NCBI GenBank assembly: GCA_034664125.1 | Contig: JAXDIG010000046.1 | Location: forward strand, 1 to 64,000 | From: JACVRW01 sp034664125 | GTDB lineage: Bacteria > Actinomycetota > Thermoleophilia > Solirubrobacterales > Thermoleophilaceae | DNA: 64,000 nt | Direction of reading: 5' to 3' | Shown here: piece by piece, positions 17,661 through 25,527 of the stretch | How positions within the stretch are numbered: the first letter of the stretch is position 1 | Layout: each line of letters begins with the position of its first letter | The notes under the pieces: model-generated | What the model was told of the DNA's origin: nothing | Database searches by the model: none | What the model saw: only the letters and a program-made list of their open reading frames with translations | Translations under genes and position numbers: made by a program

Positions 17661-19241
17661 CTAGCCGGCCGCGAATGGGGCGTGCCAGTCGCCCGAGGGC
17701 AGGCCCATGGCCGCGGCGGTGTTGATGTTCGGGCTCTCGACCTCGACGGCGGCGGCGGCCAGGTCGTCCAGCGTCCAGCGTCCCTCCTCGCGCAGGTGCG
17801 GCTGGGCGATCAGCGTCTTCCCGTCGGGGCGCACGAAGCCCAGCTCGCGGACCACGTCGGCGAGGTCCCAGCCGTGGTAGCGGTCGAACCAGTTGCGGTC
17901 GCCGGTGTAGCGGCCGGGGTTGGACTCGTCCAGCCAGCGGCACTCCGGCGAGCAGTAGAAGCGCGTGCGCCCGTCGACCTCGCGGTGGCAGAGGTCCTCC
18001 TCCAGCACGCCCGGCAGGGCGCATATCCAGCAGAACGGCGGGGCTCCGCCCAGCAGCCCCGACAGCAGCAGCGACTTGTCCTTGGGGTCGTCCACCTCGC
18101 GGAATGCCTCCCAGAAGAAGCCGTACTCGTCGTACCAGCCCGGGTACTTGCTCTCGAACCACTCGAAGTCGCGCTCGTCCAGGCCGTCGAAGCGCCAGTA
18201 GTGGATCGGCCACGACGCGAAGGCGAACATCGCGTTCTTGTGGATCAAGCCGTTGGCGAGCCGCTCGCGCGCGCGGTCGAACATGTCCGCCGGCACGTTC
18301 AGGCCGAGCTTGCCGAGCTTGAGCACGTAGGCGCGGTACCAGTCATCGCGGATCCAGCGGTCCCACTTGTCGAGGTAGGACTCGTTGTCGGAGCGGTCGC
18401 GCGAGAAGTACTCCATGATCGCGCCGCTGAAGACGTCGAGGAAGGCGTGGTTGATCCACCACGCCTGCTGCAGATCGCGCTCGATCAGCGGTGCGTTGCG
18501 GTCGTCCTGCAGGACGGTCAGCAGCGTCGCGTAGCCGTTGGAGATGTGCCGGGCTTCGTCGGACTGCACCGACAGGTACGTGGTGGGCAGCACGAAGTCG
18601 CCGTTGCGCGCCGCCACGTCGGGCAGCGCGACGAACGCCACGTTGGTGAACGCCGTCTCCGCGACGACCTGCAGCGTGAACGCGCACTGGATCGGATCCC
18701 CGACGAAGAAGTGCGAGAGCATGCTCAGGCCGCCGGCGGTGATCGGGTCGCGCGCGAGCGCGCTCGCCCCCAGGTTCCAGCCGGCCGGGTCGGGCGAGTG
18801 CTTGGCGTACCAGCGCGCGAGGCTCATCTGCATGCCCTCGTGGCGCACCTCGTCGACGAACTGAACGTGGTAGCCGTTGCGCAGCTCGTTGTTGGGAATC
18901 GCGTCGATCAGCATCGACATGCAGCGCCCGGCGCCCACCTCGGCGAAGTTCGTCACGTTGATGAAGGGCTTGAGGATCTCGAGCCAGCGCTCCTCGGTCT
19001 TTCCCGTCATGTCCGCACGGACCCCGGCGTCAAGGGCGCCGTAGACGCGCTCGTCCTTCTCCAGCTCCATCGGCAGGTACTCCCGCATGATCTGCTTCAT
19101 GGGGTCCTTGGCCTTGTTGGGCAGGTGGTACCGCGTCGGATAGGAGGCGTTGGGCTGGTGGTAGGTCGGCTCCCATCCCAGCTCGGAGATCCTTGCGTGC
19201 GTCTTCGTGATGCTGCGGCGCCGGTTGGTCGTCGTGCTCAT
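17661..19241 (-). CDS. prmA: Soluble di-iron monooxygenase hydroxylase alpha subunit, propane monooxygenase-like
   Basis: The 526-residue catalytic subunit carries both halves of the di-iron site: Glu101, then DEVRH (Glu131, His134), Glu195 in VVAETAFTNV, and SDEARH (Glu229, His232). A C-terminal Cys-rich block (FCWICALPG and YCSPEC) is typical of the PrmA/MimA group. Known relatives insert one oxygen atom from O2 into propane, acetone, phenol or other small substrates. ATG 19241 is the second of two adjacent ATGs; TACGCT ends 7 nt before it, and the frame upstream runs antisense through the regulator gene. Gene order A-B-C-D supports a propane-monooxygenase type; the real substrate is untested. 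Confidence 0.9.
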   Translation of the reverse strand: MSTTTNRRRSITKTHARISELGWEPTYHQPNASYPTRYHLPNKAKDPMKQIMREYLPMELEKDERVYGALDAGVRADMTGKTEERWLEILKPFINVTNFAEVGAGRCMSMLIDAIPNNELRNGYHVQFVDEVRHEGMQMSLARWYAKHSPDPAGWNLGASALARDPITAGGLSMLSHFFVGDPIQCAFTLQVVAETAFTNVAFVALPDVAARNGDFVLPTTYLSVQSDEARHISNGYATLLTVLQDDRNAPLIERDLQQAWWINHAFLDVFSGAIMEYFSRDRSDNESYLDKWDRWIRDDWYRAYVLKLGKLGLNVPADMFDRARERLANGLIHKNAMFAFASWPIHYWRFDGLDERDFEWFESKYPGWYDEYGFFWEAFREVDDPKDKSLLLSGLLGGAPPFCWICALPGVLEEDLCHREVDGRTRFYCSPECRWLDESNPGRYTGDRNWFDRYHGWDLADVVRELGFVRPDGKTLIAQPHLREEGRWTLDDLAAAAVEVESPNINTAAAMGLPSGDWHAPFAAG

Positions 19242-19327
19242 CATCGCCAGCGTACGAGCGCCGCTCCGGCGCACCAATTGCTCGAAGTGAGCGGATCGGT
19301 CCCCCTTGCGGGTACGGTAGGCGCGCC
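19242..19327. promoter_or_regulatory. Divergent promoter region, prm operon / GAF-LuxR regulator
   Basis: The 86-nt region holds TACGCT (minus, 19255-19250) ending 7 nt before ATG 19241, and TACGGT (plus, 19313-19318) ending 9 nt before GTG 19328. Between them lie inverted repeats: GCTC-n5-GAGC at 19280-19292, and the wider arms CCGCTC (19261-19266) and GAGCGG (19289-19294). These are candidate sites for the adjacent LuxR-type regulator. Confidence 0.45.
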
Positions 19328-20512
19328 GTGCCTTCCCCATCGTTTGCACAGCGTGCGCAGGAGGCGCTCGAGCGAGCCGCCGACCTGGTCGGCTCCGAGG
19401 TGCGCCTGGGGTCGGGCAGCGCCGACGACGCCGTCCTGGACCCATCGGTCGATGCGATCTTCGAGGAGCTGCGCGAGGCGCTCGGCAGCCAGCGCGGGTC
19501 GCGCGCGGCCAAGCTCTGCCTCGCCGCGCTCGACCTGCAGCGGCTGCGCGACGAGGCGACGGCGCGGCGGACCGCCCGCCGCATGGCGGCCCTGCGCGGG
19601 GTGCAGGCGGCGCTCGGGGCGCTGCACGGCGTCTCGGCCCCCGAGCAGCTCTACGAGCTGGCAACCGCCGGGCTGTGCACGTGGTGCGGCTTCGACCGCG
19701 CGCTCCTGTCCAGTGTCACGGGCGACGAGCTGGTCCCGCAGAGCGTTCACTTCTCCAGCGACCCCGAATGGGCGCAGGAGATCCTCGCCTTCGGCCGCTC
19801 CGAGGAGGGGCGCCCGCAGCTCAGCGAGCTGATTCTCGAAACCGAGATGCTGCGTCGACGCGCGCCGACCATCGTGCTCGACCCGCAGAACGATCCACGC
19901 GCCACCAGGCCGCTGGTCAGCGCCACGCGCACGCGGTCGTACGTGGCCGCCCCGATCCTGCCGGAGGGCCGGGTGATCGGCTTCCTGCACGCCGACTGCT
20001 ACGACTCCGGGCGCGACGTCGACGAGATCGACCGCGACACGTTGTGGGCCTTCGCGGAGGGCTGCGGCTACGCGCTCGAGCGCACGCTGCTGCGCGTCCA
20101 CCTGGAGGAGCAGCGCGAGCGACTGCAAGAGCTCGTCGGATCGACCGCGGCGCTCGCGCGCGAGATGTCCGAGGCCGAGGTGGCACTCGAGCGCAGCGGC
20201 CGCGGCGCGCTGAGCGCGAGCTCGCGGGCGGCCGTCCGGCTCGCCGGCCCAGGGGACGGGCTCGACGTACCGCTCACGCCGCGCGAGCGCGAGGTGCTGG
20301 GCCTGCTCGTCGAGGGCGAGACGAACGCAGGGATCGCGCGCCGGCTGTTCGTCGCAGAGAGCACCGCCAAGGCGCACGTCAAGCACATCCTGCGCAAGCT
20401 CGGGGCCTCGAACCGGGCCGAGGCGGTGTCGCGCTACCTACGCCACACCGGTGTTGACGGCTCCGAGTCCTCGACCACTACGGAGAACCGATCCGCTCCC
20501 TTTGGCCAATAG
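19328..20512 (+). CDS. GAF-domain LuxR-type transcriptional regulator, likely prm regulator
   Basis: The 394-residue protein has an N-terminal helical segment, a GAF-like sensory domain (about residues 105-250) and a C-terminal LuxR HTH (about 313-375) with LTPREREVLGLLVEGETN and HVKHILRKLGASNRAEAV. No phospho-acceptor receiver is present, so it probably senses a small molecule directly. It is divergent from the di-iron monooxygenase operon across 86 nt, and this arrangement suggests that it controls that operon. The start is GTG 19328. Activation versus repression cannot be decided from sequence. Confidence 0.85.
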   Translation: MPSPSFAQRAQEALERAADLVGSEVRLGSGSADDAVLDPSVDAIFEELREALGSQRGSRAAKLCLAALDLQRLRDEATARRTARRMAALRGVQAALGALHGVSAPEQLYELATAGLCTWCGFDRALLSSVTGDELVPQSVHFSSDPEWAQEILAFGRSEEGRPQLSELILETEMLRRRAPTIVLDPQNDPRATRPLVSATRTRSYVAAPILPEGRVIGFLHADCYDSGRDVDEIDRDTLWAFAEGCGYALERTLLRVHLEEQRERLQELVGSTAALAREMSEAEVALERSGRGALSASSRAAVRLAGPGDGLDVPLTPREREVLGLLVEGETNAGIARRLFVAESTAKAHVKHILRKLGASNRAEAVSRYLRHTGVDGSESSTTTENRSAPFGQ

Positions 20513-20547
20513 ACGGCCCCCAAGGGCCGGCTCTAGGGTCGGAGGCG

Positions 20548-20955
20548 GTGCCCTACTTCTCCAGCGAGGACGAGGTCTACAAGTACCTCGGCGGTGTCTT
20601 CCGCGAGGCCGGGGAGCACGAGACGGCCGGTCCCAAGCTGCGGAGCGCGAACGTCACGCTGCAGATGCACTACAGCGATCCCGGGTCGGTGATCACGGTG
20701 CGGCTCGCGGATGACTACGCGGTCATCGAGGGCGACACCGATGTCGAGCCCGACGTCCACCTGTACATGGCTGCCGACACCGCCGACAAGTTCTGGCGCG
20801 GCGAGTACAACCTCGCGGTCGGGCTCGCGAAAGGCCAGGTCAAGTCCAAGGGGCCCGTCAACAAGATCCTCAAGCTGGTCCCGCTGACCAAGCCGCTGTT
20901 TCCGATCTACCGCGAGCTGACCTCCGCGAAGGGCTCCGCCGGGTCTGTCGCCTGA
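20548..20955 (+). CDS. SCP2 sterol-binding domain protein
   Basis: The 135-residue single-domain protein fits SCP2-like lipid carriers: a beta strand block (SVITVRLADDYAVIEG), then DVHLYMAADTADKFWRGEYNLAVGLAKGQVKSKGPVNKILKLVP, the conserved helix that closes the hydrophobic tunnel. It likely binds a lipid or hydrophobic substrate in the cytoplasm. TAGGGT ends 8 nt before GTG 20548, and a GGAGG sits very close to the codon. It could share physiology with the nearby hydrocarbon oxygenase, but nothing beyond position supports this. Confidence 0.8.
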   Translation: MPYFSSEDEVYKYLGGVFREAGEHETAGPKLRSANVTLQMHYSDPGSVITVRLADDYAVIEGDTDVEPDVHLYMAADTADKFWRGEYNLAVGLAKGQVKSKGPVNKILKLVPLTKPLFPIYRELTSAKGSAGSVA

Positions 20956-20968
20956 ACTGCAGCGACGA

Positions 20969-21004
20969 GGGGCGGGCCCCCCCTACAACGCCCGGCCCCG
21001 CCCC
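20969..21004. terminator. GC hairpin between convergent genes
   Basis: GGGGCGGG (20969-20976) pairs with CCCGCCCC (20997-21004) across a 20-nt loop, in the gap between the SCP2 gene and the GGDEF gene that end toward each other. There is no T tract, so termination in either direction is only probable. Confidence 0.4.
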
Positions 21005-21014
21005 GCGCAAGCGC

Positions 21015-21986
21015 TCAGTGCGCGACCCAGCGGTCACGGCCCGCGGCTTTGGCGGCGTAGAGCGCAACGTCACTCGCGTGCATCAGGGCGTCCAGCTCGT
21101 CGCCGTCTCGCGGGGAGGTCGTCGAGCCGATGCTGATGCTGAGGGCGACTCCCTGTTGAGCCAAGCCCTCGCGGACGTTGTCGCGGGCGCACTCCGCCAC
21201 CTTGCCCGCGCCGTCGGCGTCGGTGTCGGGCAGCAGCAGCACGAACTCCTCGCCGCCCAGGCGTCCCACGAAATCCGACGCGCGCACGGTCGCCGACAGC
21301 GCCTCGGCCACGTGGCACAACACTTCGTCGCCGCGCTGATGGCCGAAGGTGTCGTTGATGTCCTTGAAATGGTCGACGTCGCACAGCAGCAGGCTGAGCG
21401 GCTGGCCGGTGCGGCGCGAGCGAGTCAACTCCGTGTGAGCGCGCTCGTAGAACGAGCGCCGGTTGGGGAGCCCCGTGAGCGAGTCCGTACCCGCCGCGAC
21501 GGTGAGCTCGGACATCAGATACGTGGATTGCCGGCGCAGTGCACCCAGGACGAGTCCCCCCACCACCAGAGTCCCGACCGTGAGCGCCCAAGTCGTGTAC
21601 GGCGCCTGAGTCGGCTCGAGCGCCAGCACCGCCCCGTAGCAGCCCGCGACAAGGACCATATGCAGCGATGCGGCCCTGCGGGAGAAGAAGTAGAAGGCGT
21701 AAAGCGCGACCCAGAGATAGATCAACGCGAAATCCGTGCCCGGGTCACCTCCCGCGAGAATCGCCCAGCCGATCAAGACCGTGCCGACCCCCACCGAGAA
21801 GTGCAGCAGCGGCTCGGTGAGATGCTGATGGAGCGCTCGGGTCACCGCCGACGTAGCCACGGCCACGCCCGCTATGACGATCAGCGTGCGCTGATCCATC
21901 GCCCCGCCGTGGGGCAGCGCGATCGTCAGAAGCACGAGTACACCACCCGCGGCAAAGAGCAGCGGGAGAGCGCGGGCAGCGGTCAT
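21015..21986 (-). CDS. Membrane diguanylate cyclase (GGDEF)
   Basis: The 323-residue protein has five or six N-terminal membrane helices (residues 5-150) and a C-terminal GGDEF domain with TDSLTGLPNRRSF, CDVDHFKDINDTFGH and the active-site GRLGGEEF. It should make cyclic di-GMP from two GTP at the inner face of the membrane. An RxxD inhibitory site (RASD, just before the GGEEF) is present. ATG 21986 is chosen because it directly precedes the first helix; the frame further upstream runs through the tRNA gene. The sensory input is unknown. Confidence 0.88.
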   Translation of the reverse strand: MTAARALPLLFAAGGVLVLLTIALPHGGAMDQRTLIVIAGVAVATSAVTRALHQHLTEPLLHFSVGVGTVLIGWAILAGGDPGTDFALIYLWVALYAFYFFSRRAASLHMVLVAGCYGAVLALEPTQAPYTTWALTVGTLVVGGLVLGALRRQSTYLMSELTVAAGTDSLTGLPNRRSFYERAHTELTRSRRTGQPLSLLLCDVDHFKDINDTFGHQRGDEVLCHVAEALSATVRASDFVGRLGGEEFVLLLPDTDADGAGKVAECARDNVREGLAQQGVALSISIGSTTSPRDGDELDALMHASDVALYAAKAAGRDRWVAH

Positions 21987-22027
21987 TCCGTTGTTATCGA
22001 CTGGGGGCGGCTGGGCGTTAGCGCGGC

Positions 22028-22118
22028 AACGGAGAGGGTGGGATTCGAACCCACGAGGCAGTTTGACCCGCCCACACGATTTCCAGTCGTGCACCTTCAG
22101 CCGCTCGGTCACCTCTCC
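22028..22118 (-). tRNA. tRNA-Ser (anticodon GGA)
   Basis: Read on the minus strand, a 7-bp acceptor stem GGAGAGG/CCTCTCC encloses a D-arm, an anticodon stem CACGA/TCGTG with loop CTGGAAA (anticodon GGA), a long variable arm as in class II tRNAs, and a GTGGGTTCGAATCCCAC T-arm. Discriminator G follows. CCA is not encoded. Confidence 0.95.
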
Positions 22119-22196
22119 AGGTGCGCGCCTGCGGCGCGCGGTGGGTAAGCCTAGAGCCCGCTGGCGCGTAGGCCGAAACGGGGCTACTGTCGCCTG

Positions 22197-23252
22197 GTGA
22201 CTCGCAGGGTCCTTCGGGCGCTGTTGGCCCTCGCCGCGGTGATCGCGGTGTGCGCTCCGGCGGCGGGCGCCGCCGGGAACACGTGGGCCGGGGCCTGGGA
22301 CACCGACTTCGGGAGGATGACCCTGGACGCCGGCGGCAGTGGCGCCTACGAGGGGTTCTCTCCCGGGACGGTGAGCGGCCACGTCACGGGCGACGTGAAC
22401 GAGGGGACGTGGCACCAGCCCGGCGATCCACCGAAGAACGGCACGTTCAAGTTCACACTCGGCTCGACCGGGCAGTCATTCACCGGGGAATGGGCGTACG
22501 ACTCCGGCGGGTGCGGAAGCGCATGCGGCTGGCAAGGGACGTGCATCGAGGGGCCCTGCCTCAAGAACGGCACGGCGACCGGCTGCATCGCCGCGGCCCG
22601 GCGCGCGCAGAGCGCTGACCCGTGCCTCACGGTCACGCCGCGCTCAGTCCGACCGGAGCTCGGCGAGATGACGTCCTACAAGGCGCCGGCAGCGGGCAAG
22701 GTCGCCGCGCTCCCGATGCCCGAGCTCGAGCCGCAGGCGAAGGGCGCCGTCGTGGACATCGCCTCGACCGACGCGAGCGGAGACTCTCGCCCGGTTCCCC
22801 CCGTGCTCGGTGTCGAGCTGACGCGCGCCAACGAGCAAGCGGATCAACACGAGGACCGTGGGCTGCACGCGCTGGAGCTCTGCTACATCCTCGTACTCGG
22901 TGAGGATGCCGGCGAGCAGAACTACTTCGGTTGCGTTGAGGCCATCCTGAAGGTCCTCAAGCGCAACGACGAGATCCAGGCCCGCAAGCGCGGCAAGCCG
23001 GTTCGCGCGGCGAGGGCCGCGCGCTGCCACTCGGTGAAGTTGAAGCGACCGGGCAAGCGGCTGCGGGCCGCCGCGCGAGTCAGCTGCAAGGCCACCGCAG
23101 CCGGTGTGCGCCTGAGCTTCCGCCGGCGCCCCGGGGGAGCGTCGCTGAGCTCGCTCTTCGGGCGCAAGGCCGCGCTGGTCGTCGGGCGCAGCCGCTTCGA
23201 CAAGCCCGCGGCACGCGGCGACCGCGTCAACATGACCTGGCGCGCGAACTAG
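22197..23252 (+). CDS. Secreted protein of unknown function
   Basis: The 351-residue protein has a Sec signal peptide (residues 1-26, ending APAAGAAG). A beta-rich domain to about 125 has repeated Gly-Trp-type strands (TWAGAWDTDFG, GTWHQPG, SFTGEWAYDSG) and two clustered cysteine pairs. The middle is linker-like, and the C-terminal 100 residues are basic with paired cysteines. I do not recognise a family. GTG 22197 follows TACTGT by exactly 6 nt, indicating a leaderless transcript. It ends two bases into the convergent metallopeptidase gene. An extracellular structural or binding role is plausible but unsupported. Confidence 0.75.
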   Translation: MTRRVLRALLALAAVIAVCAPAAGAAGNTWAGAWDTDFGRMTLDAGGSGAYEGFSPGTVSGHVTGDVNEGTWHQPGDPPKNGTFKFTLGSTGQSFTGEWAYDSGGCGSACGWQGTCIEGPCLKNGTATGCIAAARRAQSADPCLTVTPRSVRPELGEMTSYKAPAAGKVAALPMPELEPQAKGAVVDIASTDASGDSRPVPPVLGVELTRANEQADQHEDRGLHALELCYILVLGEDAGEQNYFGCVEAILKVLKRNDEIQARKRGKPVRAARAARCHSVKLKRPGKRLRAAARVSCKATAAGVRLSFRRRPGGASLSSLFGRKAALVVGRSRFDKPAARGDRVNMTWRAN

Positions 23253-23824
23253 AGCCCGAGGTCGCGCACGCCCTGCTCGCGCCAGCCCAGGTGGTGGGCC
23301 AGCTCGTGGCGCAGCGTGCGCTCGACCTGGGCACGCAGCAGCTCCGGGTCGTGGCCGAAGTCGCGCTCGAGGGTGTCCTGGTAGAGGACGATGCGGTCGG
23401 GATAGTCGTCGCGGGCCACGGTGTCCCCGAAGTAGTGCCCGTAGGCGCGGTGCTCCCGGCCGCGGTGCGACACGACCACCGGTGTCTGGTCCAGGAGCCG
23501 CTGGAAGTCCGACGGCAGCCGGTCGATCGCCTCGGCCACCAGCAAGTCGAACTCGGTTGCCACCGCGTTCAGCTCGGGGTGGCGCGCCAGCTCCTCGCTG
23601 CGCCGCACCAGCCGCTCGAACTCGTCGTCGGGCATCGCGTCGCGGCCCGTCAGCGCCACGAACGCCCAGGCGGTCAGCACGGCCAAGGCGAGGCCTCCCC
23701 CGGCCAGCACCGCCATGCCCTCGGCCCCCGAGAGCGAGGGCGGATTCAGGAACAGGAGCAGCAGGCCGACCGCGAACAGCGCGGCGACGCCCGCCTTGAC
23801 TGGTCCTCGCAGCGCGTCGAGCAC
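23249..23824 (-). CDS. Membrane-anchored zincin-like metallopeptidase
   Basis: The 191-residue protein has two N-terminal membrane helices (about residues 10-30 and 38-60). Its cytoplasmic or extracytoplasmic domain resembles the minimal zincin family, with QVERTLRHELAHHLG as the HExxH metal site near residue 178. VLYQDTLERDFG precedes it, as in the small actinobacterial zincin family (PF06262-like). GTG 23824 is chosen because TAATCT ends 7 nt upstream and a longer frame gives a low-complexity Arg/Pro extension. The substrate is unknown. Confidence 0.78.
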   Translation of the reverse strand: MLDALRGPVKAGVAALFAVGLLLLFLNPPSLSGAEGMAVLAGGGLALAVLTAWAFVALTGRDAMPDDEFERLVRRSEELARHPELNAVATEFDLLVAEAIDRLPSDFQRLLDQTPVVVSHRGREHRAYGHYFGDTVARDDYPDRIVLYQDTLERDFGHDPELLRAQVERTLRHELAHHLGWREQGVRDLGL

Positions 23825-23834
23825 GCCTCCGAGA

Positions 23835-24032
23835 TTACGCGCTGCCCTGGTCCTCTTTGGCGCCGTCGCCCTCTTCGTCCGCGCCGGCCGCGTCCGGGTT
23901 GCCCGTGGCGGTCCCCTCCTCGCCCGGCACGCCGGGGGAGTCGTCCGGCGTCTCGCCGCCGTCGTCGTCGGGCACAACCTCCGCCGGGCCCTCCTCGGGG
24001 AGCTGGTCCGACCGCTCCGGTGTCTCGGTCAT
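23835..24032 (-). CDS. Small acidic disordered protein
   Basis: The 65-residue protein is almost entirely Asp, Glu, Gly and Pro and has no predicted fold, membrane segment or cysteine. Its ATG overlaps the stop of the upstream coiled-coil gene (ATGA), so the two are co-translated. The strong composition and coupling support a real gene, but the function is unknown. It ends 10 nt before the metallopeptidase start. Confidence 0.55.
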   Translation of the reverse strand: MTETPERSDQLPEEGPAEVVPDDDGGETPDDSPGVPGEEGTATGNPDAAGADEEGDGAKEDQGSA

Positions 24033-24253
24033 GGTCCGCCCTCCTCGGACAGCGTCTCCTCGTCGGCCGCCACGCCGGGCACCGGCTTCTCCTTCTCGCC
24101 TGGGCCGGGCTGGGCGCCCGGCACGGTGGGATCGTCCGCGTTGGCCTCCCACTCGCGCTGCGCGTCCTCGATGTGCTCGCCCACGCGCTCGGAGTGCTCC
24201 TCCAGCCGCTCGGCCTCGCGCTCCAGCTCCTCAGCCTTCTCCTCGTGCTCCAC
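24029..24253 (-). CDS. Small acidic coiled-coil protein
   Basis: The 74-residue protein begins with a heptad-patterned charged helix (EHEEKAEELEREAERLEEHS, residues 2-21) extending to about residue 38, followed by a Pro/Gly tail. It probably dimerises. GTG 24253 is preferred over GTG 24259 because TAGAAG ends exactly 6 nt before it. It is coupled to the acidic gene downstream. No function is recognised. Confidence 0.6.
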   Translation of the reverse strand: MEHEEKAEELEREAERLEEHSERVGEHIEDAQREWEANADDPTVPGAQPGPGEKEKPVPGVAADEETLSEEGGP

Positions 24254-24294
24254 GGGCACCTTCTACCCGGGGCGCGGCGGCCGGCAAACGAGTC

Positions 24295-25527
24295 CTACCG
24301 CGCGAGCGCCACCGTGACAGCCTCGCCCCCCGGATCCACCTCGCCCGCCCACGCATGCGGAAGCCGCGCGGAGCGGCCGGGCATAACGCGCGCCGGCCTG
24401 CCGCGCCACAGCAGACGCTCGCCCTGCGCGATCTCGATCCGCGGCGCGCGCAGGAACTCGCGCGAGCGCAGCACGAAGCGGCCGCGCGGGGGCGGGCCGG
24501 CCCCCGCGGCCACCGCGTTGGGCGCGATCCAGCCGAGCGGCTCCTCGCAGACGACGGGCACGCGCCGCTCCGGCCACTCGCCGTCCTCCAGGTAGCGGAC
24601 GACCGCGCCGGCGGCGTGGCGGCCGCTCAGCGCCGCGACGTCGGCCTGCTCGGCGCCGTGGAGCAGGTTGCCCGCGGCGAAGACCCCGGGCGACGAGCTG
24701 CGCAGGGCGGTGTCGATCGCCGGACCGCGCGTGATCGGATCGAGCTCCGCACCCGCGGCAACGGCCAGCTCGTGGTCGGGAATCCAGTCGGCGGTGAAGA
24801 CCACGGTGTCGCACGCCACCGTCCGCACGCCCCCGCCTTCGAGGTCGGTCAGCTCCACCTCCTCCACCCGAGGACGGCCGTGGATCGCGCTCACGCGCGT
24901 GCCCGTCCACAGCGGCACCCGGTAGCGTGCGAGCGCCCCGAGCCGGAACGCGGCCAGCGACTGGTGGCGCGGCAGCTCGGTGGTCAGCGCGACCGCCCGC
25001 GCGCCGCCGTGGGCGAGCGTCACGAGCGCGGAGAAGCTCACGTGCTCGGCGCCCACCACCAGCGCGCGCCGCCCGGCCGGCAGCCCGCTCAGGTAGACGA
25101 GCTGCTGGAGCATCCCGGTGGTCATCACGCCGTCCGGCCGGCTCCCCGGCACGAGCCTCGCCGAGCGCGGACGCTCGCGGCAGCCGGTGGCCAGCACGAC
25201 GGCGGCCGGCTCCAACGTCGAGCGCCCGCCCGGGCCGGTGAGCTCGAGTGCGCCGCCCGCCGACCCGGTCACCATCGTCTCGAGCAGCAAGTGAACGCCG
25301 CCAGCCCGCGCCAGCTCCACGCAGCGCCGGGCGTAGGCGGGCCCGCTCAGCGGCCGGCGCAGGTCGCGCAGCCCGAAGCCCTGGTGGCGGGCGTGCCGCG
25401 GAATCCCGCCCGCCTCGCGCTCCCGCTCGATCACGACCACCTCGGGCACCCCGAGCCGGCGCAGCTCGACGCCGGCCGCCAGCCCGGCCGGCCCGCCGCC
25501 GACGATGGCGACCGGCGCCTCAGCCAC
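24295..25527 (-). CDS. FAD/NAD(P) disulfide-reductase-like subunit of a two-part dehydrogenase
   Basis: The 410-residue protein has an FAD motif at its N-terminus (VAIVGGGPAGLAAGVELRR), a second nucleotide motif (GRRALVVGAEHVSFSAL) and a third (SSPGVFAAGNLLHG). It resembles the small flavin subunit found with GlpA-like or HcnB/LhpB-type enzymes. GTG 25527 overlaps the stop of the DAO-type subunit gene by 8 nt, which suits two subunits of one complex; TTG 25551 is a weaker alternative. It probably receives electrons from the partner or hands them on. The substrate is not identified. Confidence 0.8.
   Translation of the reverse strand: MAEAPVAIVGGGPAGLAAGVELRRLGVPEVVVIEREREAGGIPRHARHQGFGLRDLRRPLSGPAYARRCVELARAGGVHLLLETMVTGSAGGALELTGPGGRSTLEPAAVVLATGCRERPRSARLVPGSRPDGVMTTGMLQQLVYLSGLPAGRRALVVGAEHVSFSALVTLAHGGARAVALTTELPRHQSLAAFRLGALARYRVPLWTGTRVSAIHGRPRVEEVELTDLEGGGVRTVACDTVVFTADWIPDHELAVAAGAELDPITRGPAIDTALRSSSPGVFAAGNLLHGAEQADVAALSGRHAAGAVVRYLEDGEWPERRVPVVCEEPLGWIAPNAVAAGAGPPPRGRFVLRSREFLRAPRIEIAQGERLLWRGRPARVMPGRSARLPHAWAGEVDPGGEAVTVALAR

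Noticed and set aside
19242..19664. Upstream extension of the prmA frame
   Set aside because: It runs antisense through the LuxR gene and is Arg/Ala-rich; ATG 19241 gives the family N-terminus.
16538..19832. Long plus-strand frames opposite the prm operon
   Set aside because: They are Val/Arg/His-rich complement frames of GC-rich genes and match no protein pattern, whereas the minus strand gives four linked subunits.
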